DNA from: an uncultured Eubacteriales bacterium
GTDB lineage: Bacteria > Bacillota > Clostridia > Oscillospirales > Acutalibacteraceae
DNA: 20,278 bases
NCBI GenBank assembly: GCA_900319615.1
Contig: ONPE01000003.1
Coordinates: 1 to 20,278, forward strand
Reading direction: 5' to 3'
The position numbers and the translations under genes are program-made. Below the pieces are notes generated by a model. That model was not told the DNA's origin. It did no database searches and saw only the letters and a list, made by a program, of their open reading frames with translations. Positions 14,704 to 20,278 of the stretch are shown one piece after another. Position 1 is the stretch's first letter. Each line of letters begins with the position of its first letter.

Positions 14704-14822
14704 AGTTAGGAGTGAGGAGTGAGGAGTTAGGAGTTAGGAGTTAGGAGTTGGGAGTTAGGAGTTAGGAGTTAGAAGTTAGAAGTTAGAAGTTAGTAGTTAG
14801 GAGTGAGGAGTTAGGAGTTAGA
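14704..14822 (+). repeat. 17-copy heptanucleotide array (consensus AGTTAGG)
   Basis: Seventeen 7-bp units run without interruption or phase shift. Ten are AGTTAGG or AGTTAGA-like and the variants differ by one base (AGTGAGG, AGTTGGG, AGTTAGA, AGTTAGT). Related heptads occur in inverted pairs inside the T-box leader at 17240-17266 and 17358-17388. Such arrays resemble the short tandemly repeated heptanucleotide sequences known from cyanobacteria; no coding frame crosses them. Confidence 0.95.
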
Positions 14823-14971
14823 AATTGGATGATATGGATTGATCGAGCGCCGCAAGTGCGGCGTTTACCATTACCTTTATCATTGTCTTTATCCTTTTTT
14901 CTTTCTCTTTATCTTTATCTTGGTGATTCTTGTGACAAAAGACCACAATTGTGCTTTTGCAGCCGTTAATA
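14823..14971. other. Non-coding spacer with a hairpin, a pyrimidine-rich tract and a second stem-loop
   Basis: It holds a perfect CGCCGC/GCGGCG hairpin (14848-14853 with 14858-14863), a T/C-rich stretch with repeated CTTTATC words (about 14872-14922), and a stem-loop at 14936-14959 (CAAAAG with CTTTTG, plus CACAA with TTGTG). The last lies just beyond the lipoprotein stop and may end that transcript, though it lacks a clean T tract on the minus strand. No gene is seen. Confidence 0.6.
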
Positions 14972-15448
14972 CTACTCAGCCTCTCTGAATTCGACCTCCG
15001 AGCCGTCCGGGTAGATCAGCTTTATCGGTGTACCGTCCCTTGTCCTCAGCTCAGCCGCCCTTTCCGGTGACGGCAGGGAGAATCTGTCCTCGCCGTCTTC
15101 CGTGCCTAAGTAGCTCGCCTGCGGCAGATACGCGAGCGCCCTGTACAGCTGTGAGGGCACGGCCGCAGAGGGGATGTAATCGGCGTTGATCTTCGTGCCG
15201 TGACCGGCATATCCGACGGTCAGCCCATCGTCGGTGTAATCGAAGCTCAGCCCCTTTGCGGAGCCCGGCGAGCTCACCGTGACCCTGATATCGTCCTCTT
15301 CGACCGTGACCGTGCCGCGGCAGTCGATATCATCCCTGCATATGCGGTACACCGCCGAGAATTCGGTCGGAGCCTTCGGCGGCTCTCCGCAGGCGGCGGT
15401 ACAGCAGACAAGCGCAGCGGCAAACAACAAGCAAATCAACCTTTTCAT
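14972..15448 (-). CDS. Small predicted lipoprotein of unknown function
   Basis: This 158-residue protein has a lipoprotein-type N-terminus (MKRLICLLFAAALVCCTAAC). The likely lipidated residue is C20 (TAAC), with C16 (LVCC) as an alternative. The mature part is a compact beta-rich domain of about 135 residues (FSAVYRICRDDIDCRGTVTVEEDDIRVTVSSP...), with a pattern of alternating strands similar to small outer-surface lipoproteins of Clostridia. I do not recognise a family. The start is set by AGGAGG at 15453-15458. A strong terminator-like hairpin (15465-15492) directly precedes the ribosome binding site, so expression may depend on read-through from nnrD or be attenuated; no promoter fits between hairpin and gene. 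Confidence 0.8.
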   Translation of the reverse strand: MKRLICLLFAAALVCCTAACGEPPKAPTEFSAVYRICRDDIDCRGTVTVEEDDIRVTVSSPGSAKGLSFDYTDDGLTVGYAGHGTKINADYIPSAAVPSQLYRALAYLPQASYLGTEDGEDRFSLPSPERAAELRTRDGTPIKLIYPDGSEVEFREAE

Positions 15449-15464
15449 ATGACCTCCTAAAAAG

Positions 15465-15492
15465 CAAACCGACAGAATCGCTCCTGTCGGTT
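15465..15492. terminator. Terminator or attenuator hairpin abutting the lipoprotein ribosome binding site
   Basis: AAACCGACAG (15465-15474) pairs perfectly with CTGTCGGTTT (15483-15492). On the minus strand the stem is followed by GCTTTTT and then at once by AGGAGG. It would end the nnrD transcript or gate the lipoprotein gene. Confidence 0.75.
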
Positions 15493-15557
15493 TTAGTGTA
15501 ACTTATTATTTTGCAACACAGCATGATTCGGGTGCACCGCAAATCGTGGGTATTGCA

Positions 15558-16448
15558 TTAAATCCCGCTGTCTCTTACGTCCTCGATCTTTGCGTATATC
15601 TGCGGCAAAGCGTCGATAATATCCGACGGCAGCATCGCCGTGCGCGAGTATTCCGCAGCCGCGATATCACCTGCGAGCGCGTGTATGTGCACTCCGCACA
15701 CAGCCGCGTCAAAAACCTCTGCGCCCTGTGCAGCAAGCGAGGCGATCACACCGGCGAGCACATCGCCCGAGCCGCCCTTAGCCATGCCGCTGTTGCCTGC
15801 GATATTCTCGTATATCTCGCCGTTTCGCGCGATATAGGTGCGGTGACCCTTGAGCACGAGCGTCACGCCGGGATGCTTTTCGCAGAACATGAGCGCCGCC
15901 TCTGCAGGCTCTGAGAGTATCTCTTCCATGCTCATGCCGGATATCCTCGAGAACTCCTTGACATGGGGAGTCAGCACTATATCGCTCTTTGCCTCATCCA
16001 ATATATGTATATGCCGTGCCAGAGCGTTTATGCCGTCAGCGTCGATGATGACGGGGCGTCCGGCGCTTTTTACCGCAGCCTCTGCTATAGCCGCGGTGTC
16101 GTCGGTGTTTCCCGAGCCGCAGCCGATCAGCACGGCGGTAGCCTTTTCAAGATACGGCGCGATATCGGGTATGTCGTCCTTTTTCAGAGAAGCCCTGTCG
16201 CTGTCGCCGAGCGGAACGCAAACGCTCTCGTATACGGATGACGCGAATATCGGATATATGCCCTTGGGCAGCACCTGATACAGCAGCCCGACTCCTGAGC
16301 GCAGCGCAGCCTTCGCCGAGAGTATCGCCGCGCCCGAGAAGCCCGTGCTCCCGGTCAGCGATACAAGCGTACCCATCGTGCCCTTGTGCGCGTCGGAGGG
16401 TCTTTGGGGCAGCTTTTTCTCCAAAAAGTCAAAGTCTACGCGCTTCAT
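15558..16448 (-). CDS. nnrD: ADP-dependent (S)-NAD(P)H-hydrate dehydratase
   Basis: This 296-residue enzyme repairs hydrated NADH and NADPH in the cytoplasm, using ADP (or ATP in some relatives). The ribokinase-like fold is marked by TGSTGFSGAAILSAKAALRSG (32-52), GCGSG (109-113), DADGINAL (136-143), TPHVKEFSR (160-168) and the nucleotide-binding loop GNSGMAKGGSGDVLAG (218-233). All are close to the family consensus. It lacks the NnrE epimerase domain that is fused in many bacteria, so the epimerase would have to be elsewhere. Its ATG overlaps the stop of the upstream membrane protein gene by ATGA (16445-16448), implying translational coupling. A terminator-like hairpin lies 66 bases beyond its stop. 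Confidence 0.94.
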   Translation of the reverse strand: MKRVDFDFLEKKLPQRPSDAHKGTMGTLVSLTGSTGFSGAAILSAKAALRSGVGLLYQVLPKGIYPIFASSVYESVCVPLGDSDRASLKKDDIPDIAPYLEKATAVLIGCGSGNTDDTAAIAEAAVKSAGRPVIIDADGINALARHIHILDEAKSDIVLTPHVKEFSRISGMSMEEILSEPAEAALMFCEKHPGVTLVLKGHRTYIARNGEIYENIAGNSGMAKGGSGDVLAGVIASLAAQGAEVFDAAVCGVHIHALAGDIAAAEYSRTAMLPSDIIDALPQIYAKIEDVRDSGI

Positions 16449-16996
16449 AGCTGCTTGTTCAGGAACAGCTTCTTGCGGAGCTCGTTGTTGAAGTACGGCT
16501 TCAAGGCGGCGAGGAATTCATCGCTCGGGGTGAAGATTATCGCGATCCAGCCCTTTTCGCCCTCACGGTATACAAAGACCATGTTGTCCTCAGAGAACTC
16601 CTTTGCGCCTGCGTTGTAAACCTTTTTATAGCGGTAGCGAGCCATATCCTTGTCGTTATAGCGGAAGATATCGTCTATGCTCTTTACGTCGACCTTGACC
16701 ATCTTCCTGCGCCTGCGCTTCGCGATGACCTTGTCGATGCGAAAGACCGAGGAGAGGAAGGCGTATTCGAAGTCGACCTCCAGCGAGGTTATGAAGAACC
16801 ACGCGCCGTAGATGCAGAACAGCAGCACGAAGAAGGCTACTACGTTGAGATAAGGGAACTTGGTGATAAAGGCGATAGCGACAAGACTCGCAGGTATCGC
16901 TATGGTCGCGAAGATGATCAGCACCTTGTTTATATGGTAGCGCGCGTTGTGTTCTCTCTTCACTACCTGCTCTACCAGCATTCCGCTGTTTTCCAT
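16445..16996 (-). CDS. Two-helix membrane protein, DUF6106-like
   Basis: This 183-residue protein begins MENSGMLVEQVVKREH. Two adjacent transmembrane helices (about 24-66, INKVLIIFATIAIPASLVAIAF and YLNVVAFFVLLFCIYGAWFF) are followed by a cytoplasmic domain with a basic patch (IAKRRRRKMVKVDVKSIDDIF) and a C-terminal alpha-beta part (FTPSDEFLAALKPYF). The layout and the opening VEQVVKR resemble the DUF6106 family of Clostridia, often found beside housekeeping genes; no function is established. A GTG at 17005 would extend the frame by three codons, but GAGG at 17005-17008 lies 8 nt before the ATG at 16996, so I choose that ATG. It is first in a coupled pair with nnrD. Confidence 0.85.
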   Translation of the reverse strand: MENSGMLVEQVVKREHNARYHINKVLIIFATIAIPASLVAIAFITKFPYLNVVAFFVLLFCIYGAWFFITSLEVDFEYAFLSSVFRIDKVIAKRRRRKMVKVDVKSIDDIFRYNDKDMARYRYKKVYNAGAKEFSEDNMVFVYREGEKGWIAIIFTPSDEFLAALKPYFNNELRKKLFLNKQL

Positions 16997-17039
16997 GATA
17001 AACACCTCTTACGTAACTTTTTTTAAAACATTATCTTAT

Positions 17040-17068
17040 ACTTTAGCACAGAATCGGTGTTTTTTCAA
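17040..17068 (-). promoter_or_regulatory. Promoter of the membrane protein-nnrD operon
   Basis: On the minus strand TTGAAA (17063-17068) lies 17 bp from TAAAGT (17040-17045); TATAAG at 17035-17040 and GATAAT at 17030-17035 are alternative -10 sites. It is divergent from the pheST promoter, separated by only a few bases. Confidence 0.45.
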
Positions 17069-17075
17069 TAAACTA

Positions 17076-17104
17076 TTGCAAAATAATAAAGATAATGGTA
17101 GAAT
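17076..17104 (+). promoter_or_regulatory. Promoter of the T-box-pheST transcript
   Basis: TTGCAA (17076-17081) lies 17 bp from TAGAAT (17099-17104), a near-consensus -10. The start is predicted near 17111, directly before T-box stem I. Confidence 0.72.
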
Positions 17105-17239
17105 AGCACTTGTGATATCAAAAACGCTGCGATAAAGAGAGTAACCCTCGCAAAATCATCAGAGAGCCCGCGCCACAGGCTGAAAGCGCAGGCGGACGGA
17201 GCCGGGTGAAGTTCACTTTTGAGCGGCAGAGCTGAAAAT

Positions 17240-17388
17240 AGTTAGGAGTTAGGAATTAGGAATTATGGGAAACACTTCGTGTTTTCGATTCCTATTAATT
17301 GTACAGAAATGAAGCGTTTATCTGTATTATCAAACGGGTGCGGGTGTCCCGCCCTCAATTCCTCATTCCTCATTTATAATTCCTAATT
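17240..17388 (+). mobile_element. Structured block with inverted heptad ends inside the T-box leader
   Basis: The left end carries heptads AGTTAGG, AGTTAGG, AATTAGG, AATTAT (17240-17266). The right end carries the inverted series, with an exact 13-bp inverted repeat AATTAGGAATTAT (17254-17266) against 17376-17388. Between the ends lie three hairpins: AAACAC/GTGTTT (17270-17284), TACAGA/TCTGTA (17302-17326) and GCGGG/CCCGC (17340-17352). No coding frame is present. It looks like a non-autonomous, miniature palindromic element, or an expanded stem II region of the T-box; no clear target duplication is visible. Confidence 0.55.
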
Positions 17389-17489
17389 GTAAAGTAGGTT
17401 CTGACGGCTGACCCCGTTACAGGTCGTGTACCGGAGAGATCCGGTCAGAGCGTCCGATAATTCTTTATCGGAAATTTGGGTGGTACCGC

Positions 17490-17526
17490 GGTTCTTCCGT
17501 CCCAGTGGGATGGAGGAGCCTTTTTT
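17490..17526 (+). terminator. T-box-controlled intrinsic terminator
   Basis: A 14-bp stem with several G-U pairs (17490-17503 with 17507-17520) and a 3-nt loop is followed by TTTTTT. Its left arm overlaps the T-box sequence, so terminator and antiterminator exclude each other. Confidence 0.93.
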
Positions 17527-17536
17527 ATTTAACGAT

Positions 17537-17666
17537 TGTCATTCCGAGGAGGTACGAAGTACCGACGTGGGAATCCCCTTGTCATTAATACCGTTTGATG
17601 TGACAGATAACTAAGCTGATCGCTTTGTGGGATTGCCACGGCTTCTATGGAAGCCTCGCAATGACA
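17537..17666. repeat. REP-like pair of inverted palindromic elements before pheS
   Basis: The ends TGTCATTCCGAGG (17537-17549) and CCTCGCAATGACA (17654-17666) form a 12-of-13 inverted repeat. Each half contains its own hairpin: GGTAC/GTACC (17551-17563) and GGCTTC/GAAGCC (17640-17655). Each half also has an inner ACGTGG-AATCCC-like edge. Hairpin arms differ between the halves but remain paired, a sign of selection for structure. A decayed relative is at 8537-8560. The element lies in the untranslated leader between the T-box terminator and pheS. Confidence 0.7.
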
Positions 17667-17687
17667 GCAAACATACAGGAGGATATT

Positions 17688-18743
17688 ATGAAAGAAAAGT
17701 TAGAACAGCTTAAGGCGCAGCTGACTGCTGAGCTCGGCTCTGTTGCCGATCCTCAGGAGCTCGAGAACCTGCGCGTAAAGTATCTGGGCAAAAAGGGCTC
17801 GATCACCGACCTGCTCAAGGGCATGAAGGCTTTGTCTCCCGAGGATAAAAAGGCCTTCGGTCAGATGATCAACACCCTCAAGCAGAGCGCTGCCGAGAAC
17901 ATCTCTCAGCGCGCCGAGGAGCTCAAGGAGCTGCAGATCCAAAAAGAGATCGAGCTCATGCCTGAGTTCGATCTGACCATCCCGGTCAGGGAGAACAGGG
18001 GCTCATATCACCCGATCACCCTCGTACAGCGCGAGTGCGAGCGCATCTTCACCACCATGGGCTTCAACGTCGAGGACTATCCCGAGGTAGTCACCGACTA
18101 CGAGTGCTTCGAGGCGGTCAACGTGCCGAAGAATCACCCCGCCCGCGATATGCAGGACACCTACTATCTCGAGAACGGCGAGCTGCTGAAATCTCAGACC
18201 TCCGCCGCTCAGAACGCCATCCTCAAAAAGTACGGCAGGCAGCTGATGGAGGACGGCATGCCCATCCGCGCCATCTTCCCGGGCCGCTGCTTCCGCAACG
18301 AGGCTACCGACGCTACTCATGAGAACACCTTCTTCCAGATGGAGGGCGTGATGGTTGACAAGGATATCTCGATATCCAACCTTATATACTTTATGAAAAC
18401 GATGCTCTCGGAGGTATTTCAGAGAGATATAAAGGTCAGGCTTCGTCCGGGCTTCTTCCCGTTCGTAGAACCGGGCTTTGAGCTCGACATCTCCTGCCTT
18501 ATTTGCGGCGGCGAGACAGGCTGCCCCTCGTGCAACCACAGCGGCTGGCTGGAGCTGTGCCCCTGCGGTATGATCCACCCCGAGGTGCTCAAAGAGGGCG
18601 GCATCGACCCCGAGAAGTACACAGGCTTCGCGTTCGGTCTGGGTCTTACCAGACTCGCGATGATGAAGTACGGCATCAAGGATATCCGCGACCTGAACAG
18701 CGGCTCGCTCAAGGTGATGTCGCAGTTCACGGATGATAAGTAA
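17688..18743 (+). CDS. pheS: Phenylalanine--tRNA ligase alpha subunit
   Basis: The 351-residue catalytic subunit of the (alpha-beta)2 synthetase charges tRNA-Phe with phenylalanine in the cytoplasm. It has an N-terminal coiled coil (about 1-90). Class II motif 2 is FRNEATDATHENTFFQ (202-217) and motif 3 is GFAFGLGLTRLAMM (313-326). The substrate-site segment is LLKSQTSAAQ (167-176). A cysteine-rich insert (C270, C273, C279, C282 in CLICGGETGCPSC, plus C291 and C293) could bind zinc; related CGG-type inserts occur in PheS of some Clostridia and Bacteroidetes. The start is set by AGGAGG (17677-17682), 5 nt before ATG; the upstream open frame falls in the repeat element. It is controlled by the T-box and followed by pheT after 12 nt. 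Confidence 0.97.
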   Translation: MKEKLEQLKAQLTAELGSVADPQELENLRVKYLGKKGSITDLLKGMKALSPEDKKAFGQMINTLKQSAAENISQRAEELKELQIQKEIELMPEFDLTIPVRENRGSYHPITLVQRECERIFTTMGFNVEDYPEVVTDYECFEAVNVPKNHPARDMQDTYYLENGELLKSQTSAAQNAILKKYGRQLMEDGMPIRAIFPGRCFRNEATDATHENTFFQMEGVMVDKDISISNLIYFMKTMLSEVFQRDIKVRLRPGFFPFVEPGFELDISCLICGGETGCPSCNHSGWLELCPCGMIHPEVLKEGGIDPEKYTGFAFGLGLTRLAMMKYGIKDIRDLNSGSLKVMSQFTDDK

Positions 18744-18755
18744 GGAGGGTTCGAT

Positions 18756-20278
18756 ATGTTTTTATCAATGAATTGGATCAAGGATTTCGTCGATCTTTCC
18801 GGTCTTGACGAATTGAAGCTGATAAATCAGTTTTCTCTTTCTACCGCCGAGGTAGAGAACGATATACAGTTCAAGGGCTCCGATATCAGCGGCATCGTTG
18901 TCGCCGAGATCAAGTCGATCGAGGATCACCCCGAGTCGAAGAAGCTCCATCTGCTCAAGGTCGACGTCGGCGGCGAGACCCTCGTAGACGTCGTATGCGG
19001 CGCTCCTAACGTCAGAGTCGGCATGAAGACCGCTTTCGCAAGAGTCGGCGCTAAGATAGGGGAGATCGAGATCGCTCCCAGACCGCTCGCCGGCTTCATG
19101 AGCTACGGTATGTGCTGCTCCGAGAAGGAGATCGGCATCTCCGACGACCACGCCGGCATCATGGAGATCACCGACGATATCGCGAACGGTACCGATCTCA
19201 AGAGCGTGTACGCCATCGACGATATCATCTTTGAGGTGGATAACAAATCTCTTACCAACCGCCCCGACCTGTGGAGCCACTACGGTATAGCGCGCGAGTT
19301 CGCCGCTATCGCGCAGAGACCTCTCAAGGCTCTCGATTTTGACGATCTGAGCGCTTACGACTCTCTCCCCAAGGTGGATATGGATATAGAGGATCCGCTG
19401 TGCTACCGTTACTCCTGCCTGCAGTTCGAGAACATCAGCCGTAACGTATCGCCCGTGGATATGCGTATCCGCCTGTTCTACTGCGGCATGAGAGCCATCA
19501 ACTTCCTCGCCGACATGACCAACTATCTCATGCTCGAGATGGGTCAGCCCATGCACGCCTTCGACAGCCGTAAGGTGGAGAAGATACGCATCAAGCGCTA
19601 TGATCATGACTTCGATTTCAAGACCCTCGACGGCGTGGAGCGCCATATAGATACCGATACCCTGATGATCTGCAACGACGACGAGCCGGTGGCTATCGCC
19701 GGTATCATGGGCGGTCTCGACAGCGAGATCGTCGAGGATACCAACACCCTGACTCTGGAGTCCGCGACCTTTGACGCGGCGTCCATCCGCAAGTCTACAG
19801 TCCGCCTCTCTCACCGCACCGACGCGTCCATGAGATACGAGAAGTCGCTCGATCCCGAGCTGACCGTAGCCGCTATCGCGAGATTCGTCTATCTTTTGAA
19901 GCAGTACGACGGCGGTATCAAGGTGGTATCCTCTCTGACCGACGAGTATGTCTATCATTATCCGACCGTTCGCCTGAGCTTCGACAAGGCTTATGTGGAC
20001 AAGTACACCGGTATCGAGATCGACAACGACACCATCGTGGGTACTCTGCAGCGCCTCGGCTTTGAGGCTGTGTGCAGGGACGATAACTTCGAGGTTCTCG
20101 TGCCCTCGTGGCGCGCGACCAAGGACGTCACCATCAAGGCTGACATCATCGAGGAGATCACCCGTATCTACGGTTACGATAACTTTGAGATTCACACGGC
20201 GAACGCTCCGCTGTTCCCGACCCGTCCTGAGCCCGTCAAGAAGGACGAGGACAACGTCAAGGATATCCTCGTCAAGCA
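18756..20278 (+). CDS. pheT: Phenylalanine--tRNA ligase beta subunit (3' cut by window)
   Basis: The frame from ATG at 18756 stays open to the window end, giving 507 residues of a protein that is normally about 800. MNWIKDFVDLS opens the usual N-terminal region. An EMAP-type tRNA-binding OB fold follows (about 40-150, VVAEIKSIEDHPESKKLHLLKVDVG and the GLA-like SYGMCCSEKEIG). The B3/B4 editing domain spans roughly 205-370 (MGQPMHAFDSRKVEKI, AGIMGG), and the B5 domain follows (about 400-470). The C-terminal catalytic-like and anticodon-binding domains lie beyond the window. AGGAGG (18743-18748) and 12-nt spacing from pheS indicate one operon under the T-box. Confidence 0.97.
   Translation, partial: MFLSMNWIKDFVDLSGLDELKLINQFSLSTAEVENDIQFKGSDISGIVVAEIKSIEDHPESKKLHLLKVDVGGETLVDVVCGAPNVRVGMKTAFARVGAKIGEIEIAPRPLAGFMSYGMCCSEKEIGISDDHAGIMEITDDIANGTDLKSVYAIDDIIFEVDNKSLTNRPDLWSHYGIAREFAAIAQRPLKALDFDDLSAYDSLPKVDMDIEDPLCYRYSCLQFENISRNVSPVDMRIRLFYCGMRAINFLADMTNYLMLEMGQPMHAFDSRKVEKIRIKRYDHDFDFKTLDGVERHIDTDTLMICNDDEPVAIAGIMGGLDSEIVEDTNTLTLESATFDAASIRKSTVRLSHRTDASMRYEKSLDPELTVAAIARFVYLLKQYDGGIKVVSSLTDEYVYHYPTVRLSFDKAYVDKYTGIEIDNDTIVGTLQRLGFEAVCRDDNFEVLVPSWRATKDVTIKADIIEEITRIYGYDNFEIHTANAPLFPTRPEPVKKDEDNVKDILVK

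Larger units (their letters stand above)
17111..17526 (+). promoter_or_regulatory. T-box riboswitch controlling pheST (tRNA-Phe sensing)
   Basis: Stem I begins near 17131 with AAAGAGAGTAA (AG-bulge / loop E type motif). It includes terminal-loop elements around CACAGGCTGAAAGCG and closes near GAGCGGC (17221-17227). A TTC triplet (17212-17214) in GTGAAGTTCACTT is the likely phenylalanine specifier; the register is not certain, because GTT overlaps it. Stem III features (GACGGCTGACCCCGTTA) lie near 17403-17419. The conserved T-box GGGTGGTACCGCGG is at 17478-17491. The terminator stem is 17490-17503 with 17507-17520, followed by T6. Uncharged tRNA-Phe would stabilise the antiterminator and allow pheST expression. 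The leader is about 415 nt, longer than usual, because a heptad-bounded block sits between stem I and stem III. Confidence 0.92.

Noticed and set aside
14704..14822. CRISPR array
   Set aside because: The units are 7 bp with no unique spacers, and no cas genes are present; it is a simple tandem heptad array.
17625..17687. Longer N-terminus for pheS
   Set aside because: The extra codons come from the palindromic repeat; AGGAGG positions the ATG at 17688, which gives the normal PheS start.
18765..20195. 476-codon minus-strand open frame
   Set aside because: It is the antisense shadow of pheT, which is complete in motif order on the plus strand.
1..20278. tRNA, rRNA, prophage, transposase or defence genes
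   Set aside because: No tRNA cloverleaf, rRNA signature, integrase, transposase or recognisable defence domain was seen on either strand.

Overview
The window looks like chromosomal DNA of a gut Clostridia species of the Ruminococcus type (Oscillospiraceae). The reasons are two proteins with type I-like dockerins, a CotH-dockerin protein, a starch-binding (CBM26-like) remnant, DUF4428 and DUF6106-like proteins, a T-box in front of pheST, and uniform moderately GC-rich codon use with strong AGGAGG ribosome binding sites. The dockerins suggest an organism that assembles cellulosome- or amylosome-like complexes. That is inference, because no cohesin or scaffoldin lies in the window.

Layout. Bases 2-987 (+) hold the end of a molybdenum hydroxylase operon (FAD subunit tail, then the [2Fe-2S] subunit). 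A diverged tandem duplication of about 80 bp leads into a DUF4428 zinc-ribbon gene (1104-1790). A bidirectional terminator separates this from a minus-strand ABC-2 type exporter operon (permease 1957-3555, ATPase 3556-4263). Next come two minus-strand dockerin genes: a 551-residue protein with no signal peptide whose first residues look like the stump of a starch-binding module (4450-6105), and a complete secreted CotH-dockerin protein (6403-8400). They are followed by deoC (8650-9321) and a PfkB-family sugar kinase (9391-10296), each read leftward.

Bases 10521-14638 hold two divergently transcribed secreted proteins that share a 341-bp regulatory region: a 648-residue multi-domain surface protein (-) and a 609-residue propeller / InlB-repeat / leucine-rich-repeat protein (+). 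After a terminator there is a 17-copy heptanucleotide array (14704-14822). A small lipoprotein, the NAD(P)H-hydrate dehydratase nnrD and a two-helix membrane protein follow on the minus strand; the last two overlap by ATGA.

The right end is pheS-pheT (+), with pheT cut by the window edge. It is controlled by a T-box leader (about 17111-17526). The leader appears to be interrupted between stem I and stem III by a structured block of about 150 nt bounded by inverted heptad repeats. A second palindromic element of REP type lies between the T-box terminator and pheS. The most unusual parts of the window are this repeat-interrupted T-box, the signal-less dockerin protein fused to a stump of a starch-binding domain, the heptad repeats, the junction duplication that creates a 16-codon chimeric mini-ORF, and an nnrD-lipoprotein junction where a terminator hairpin abuts the ribosome binding site. 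I see no clear complete new system such as a phage, defence island or CRISPR locus.
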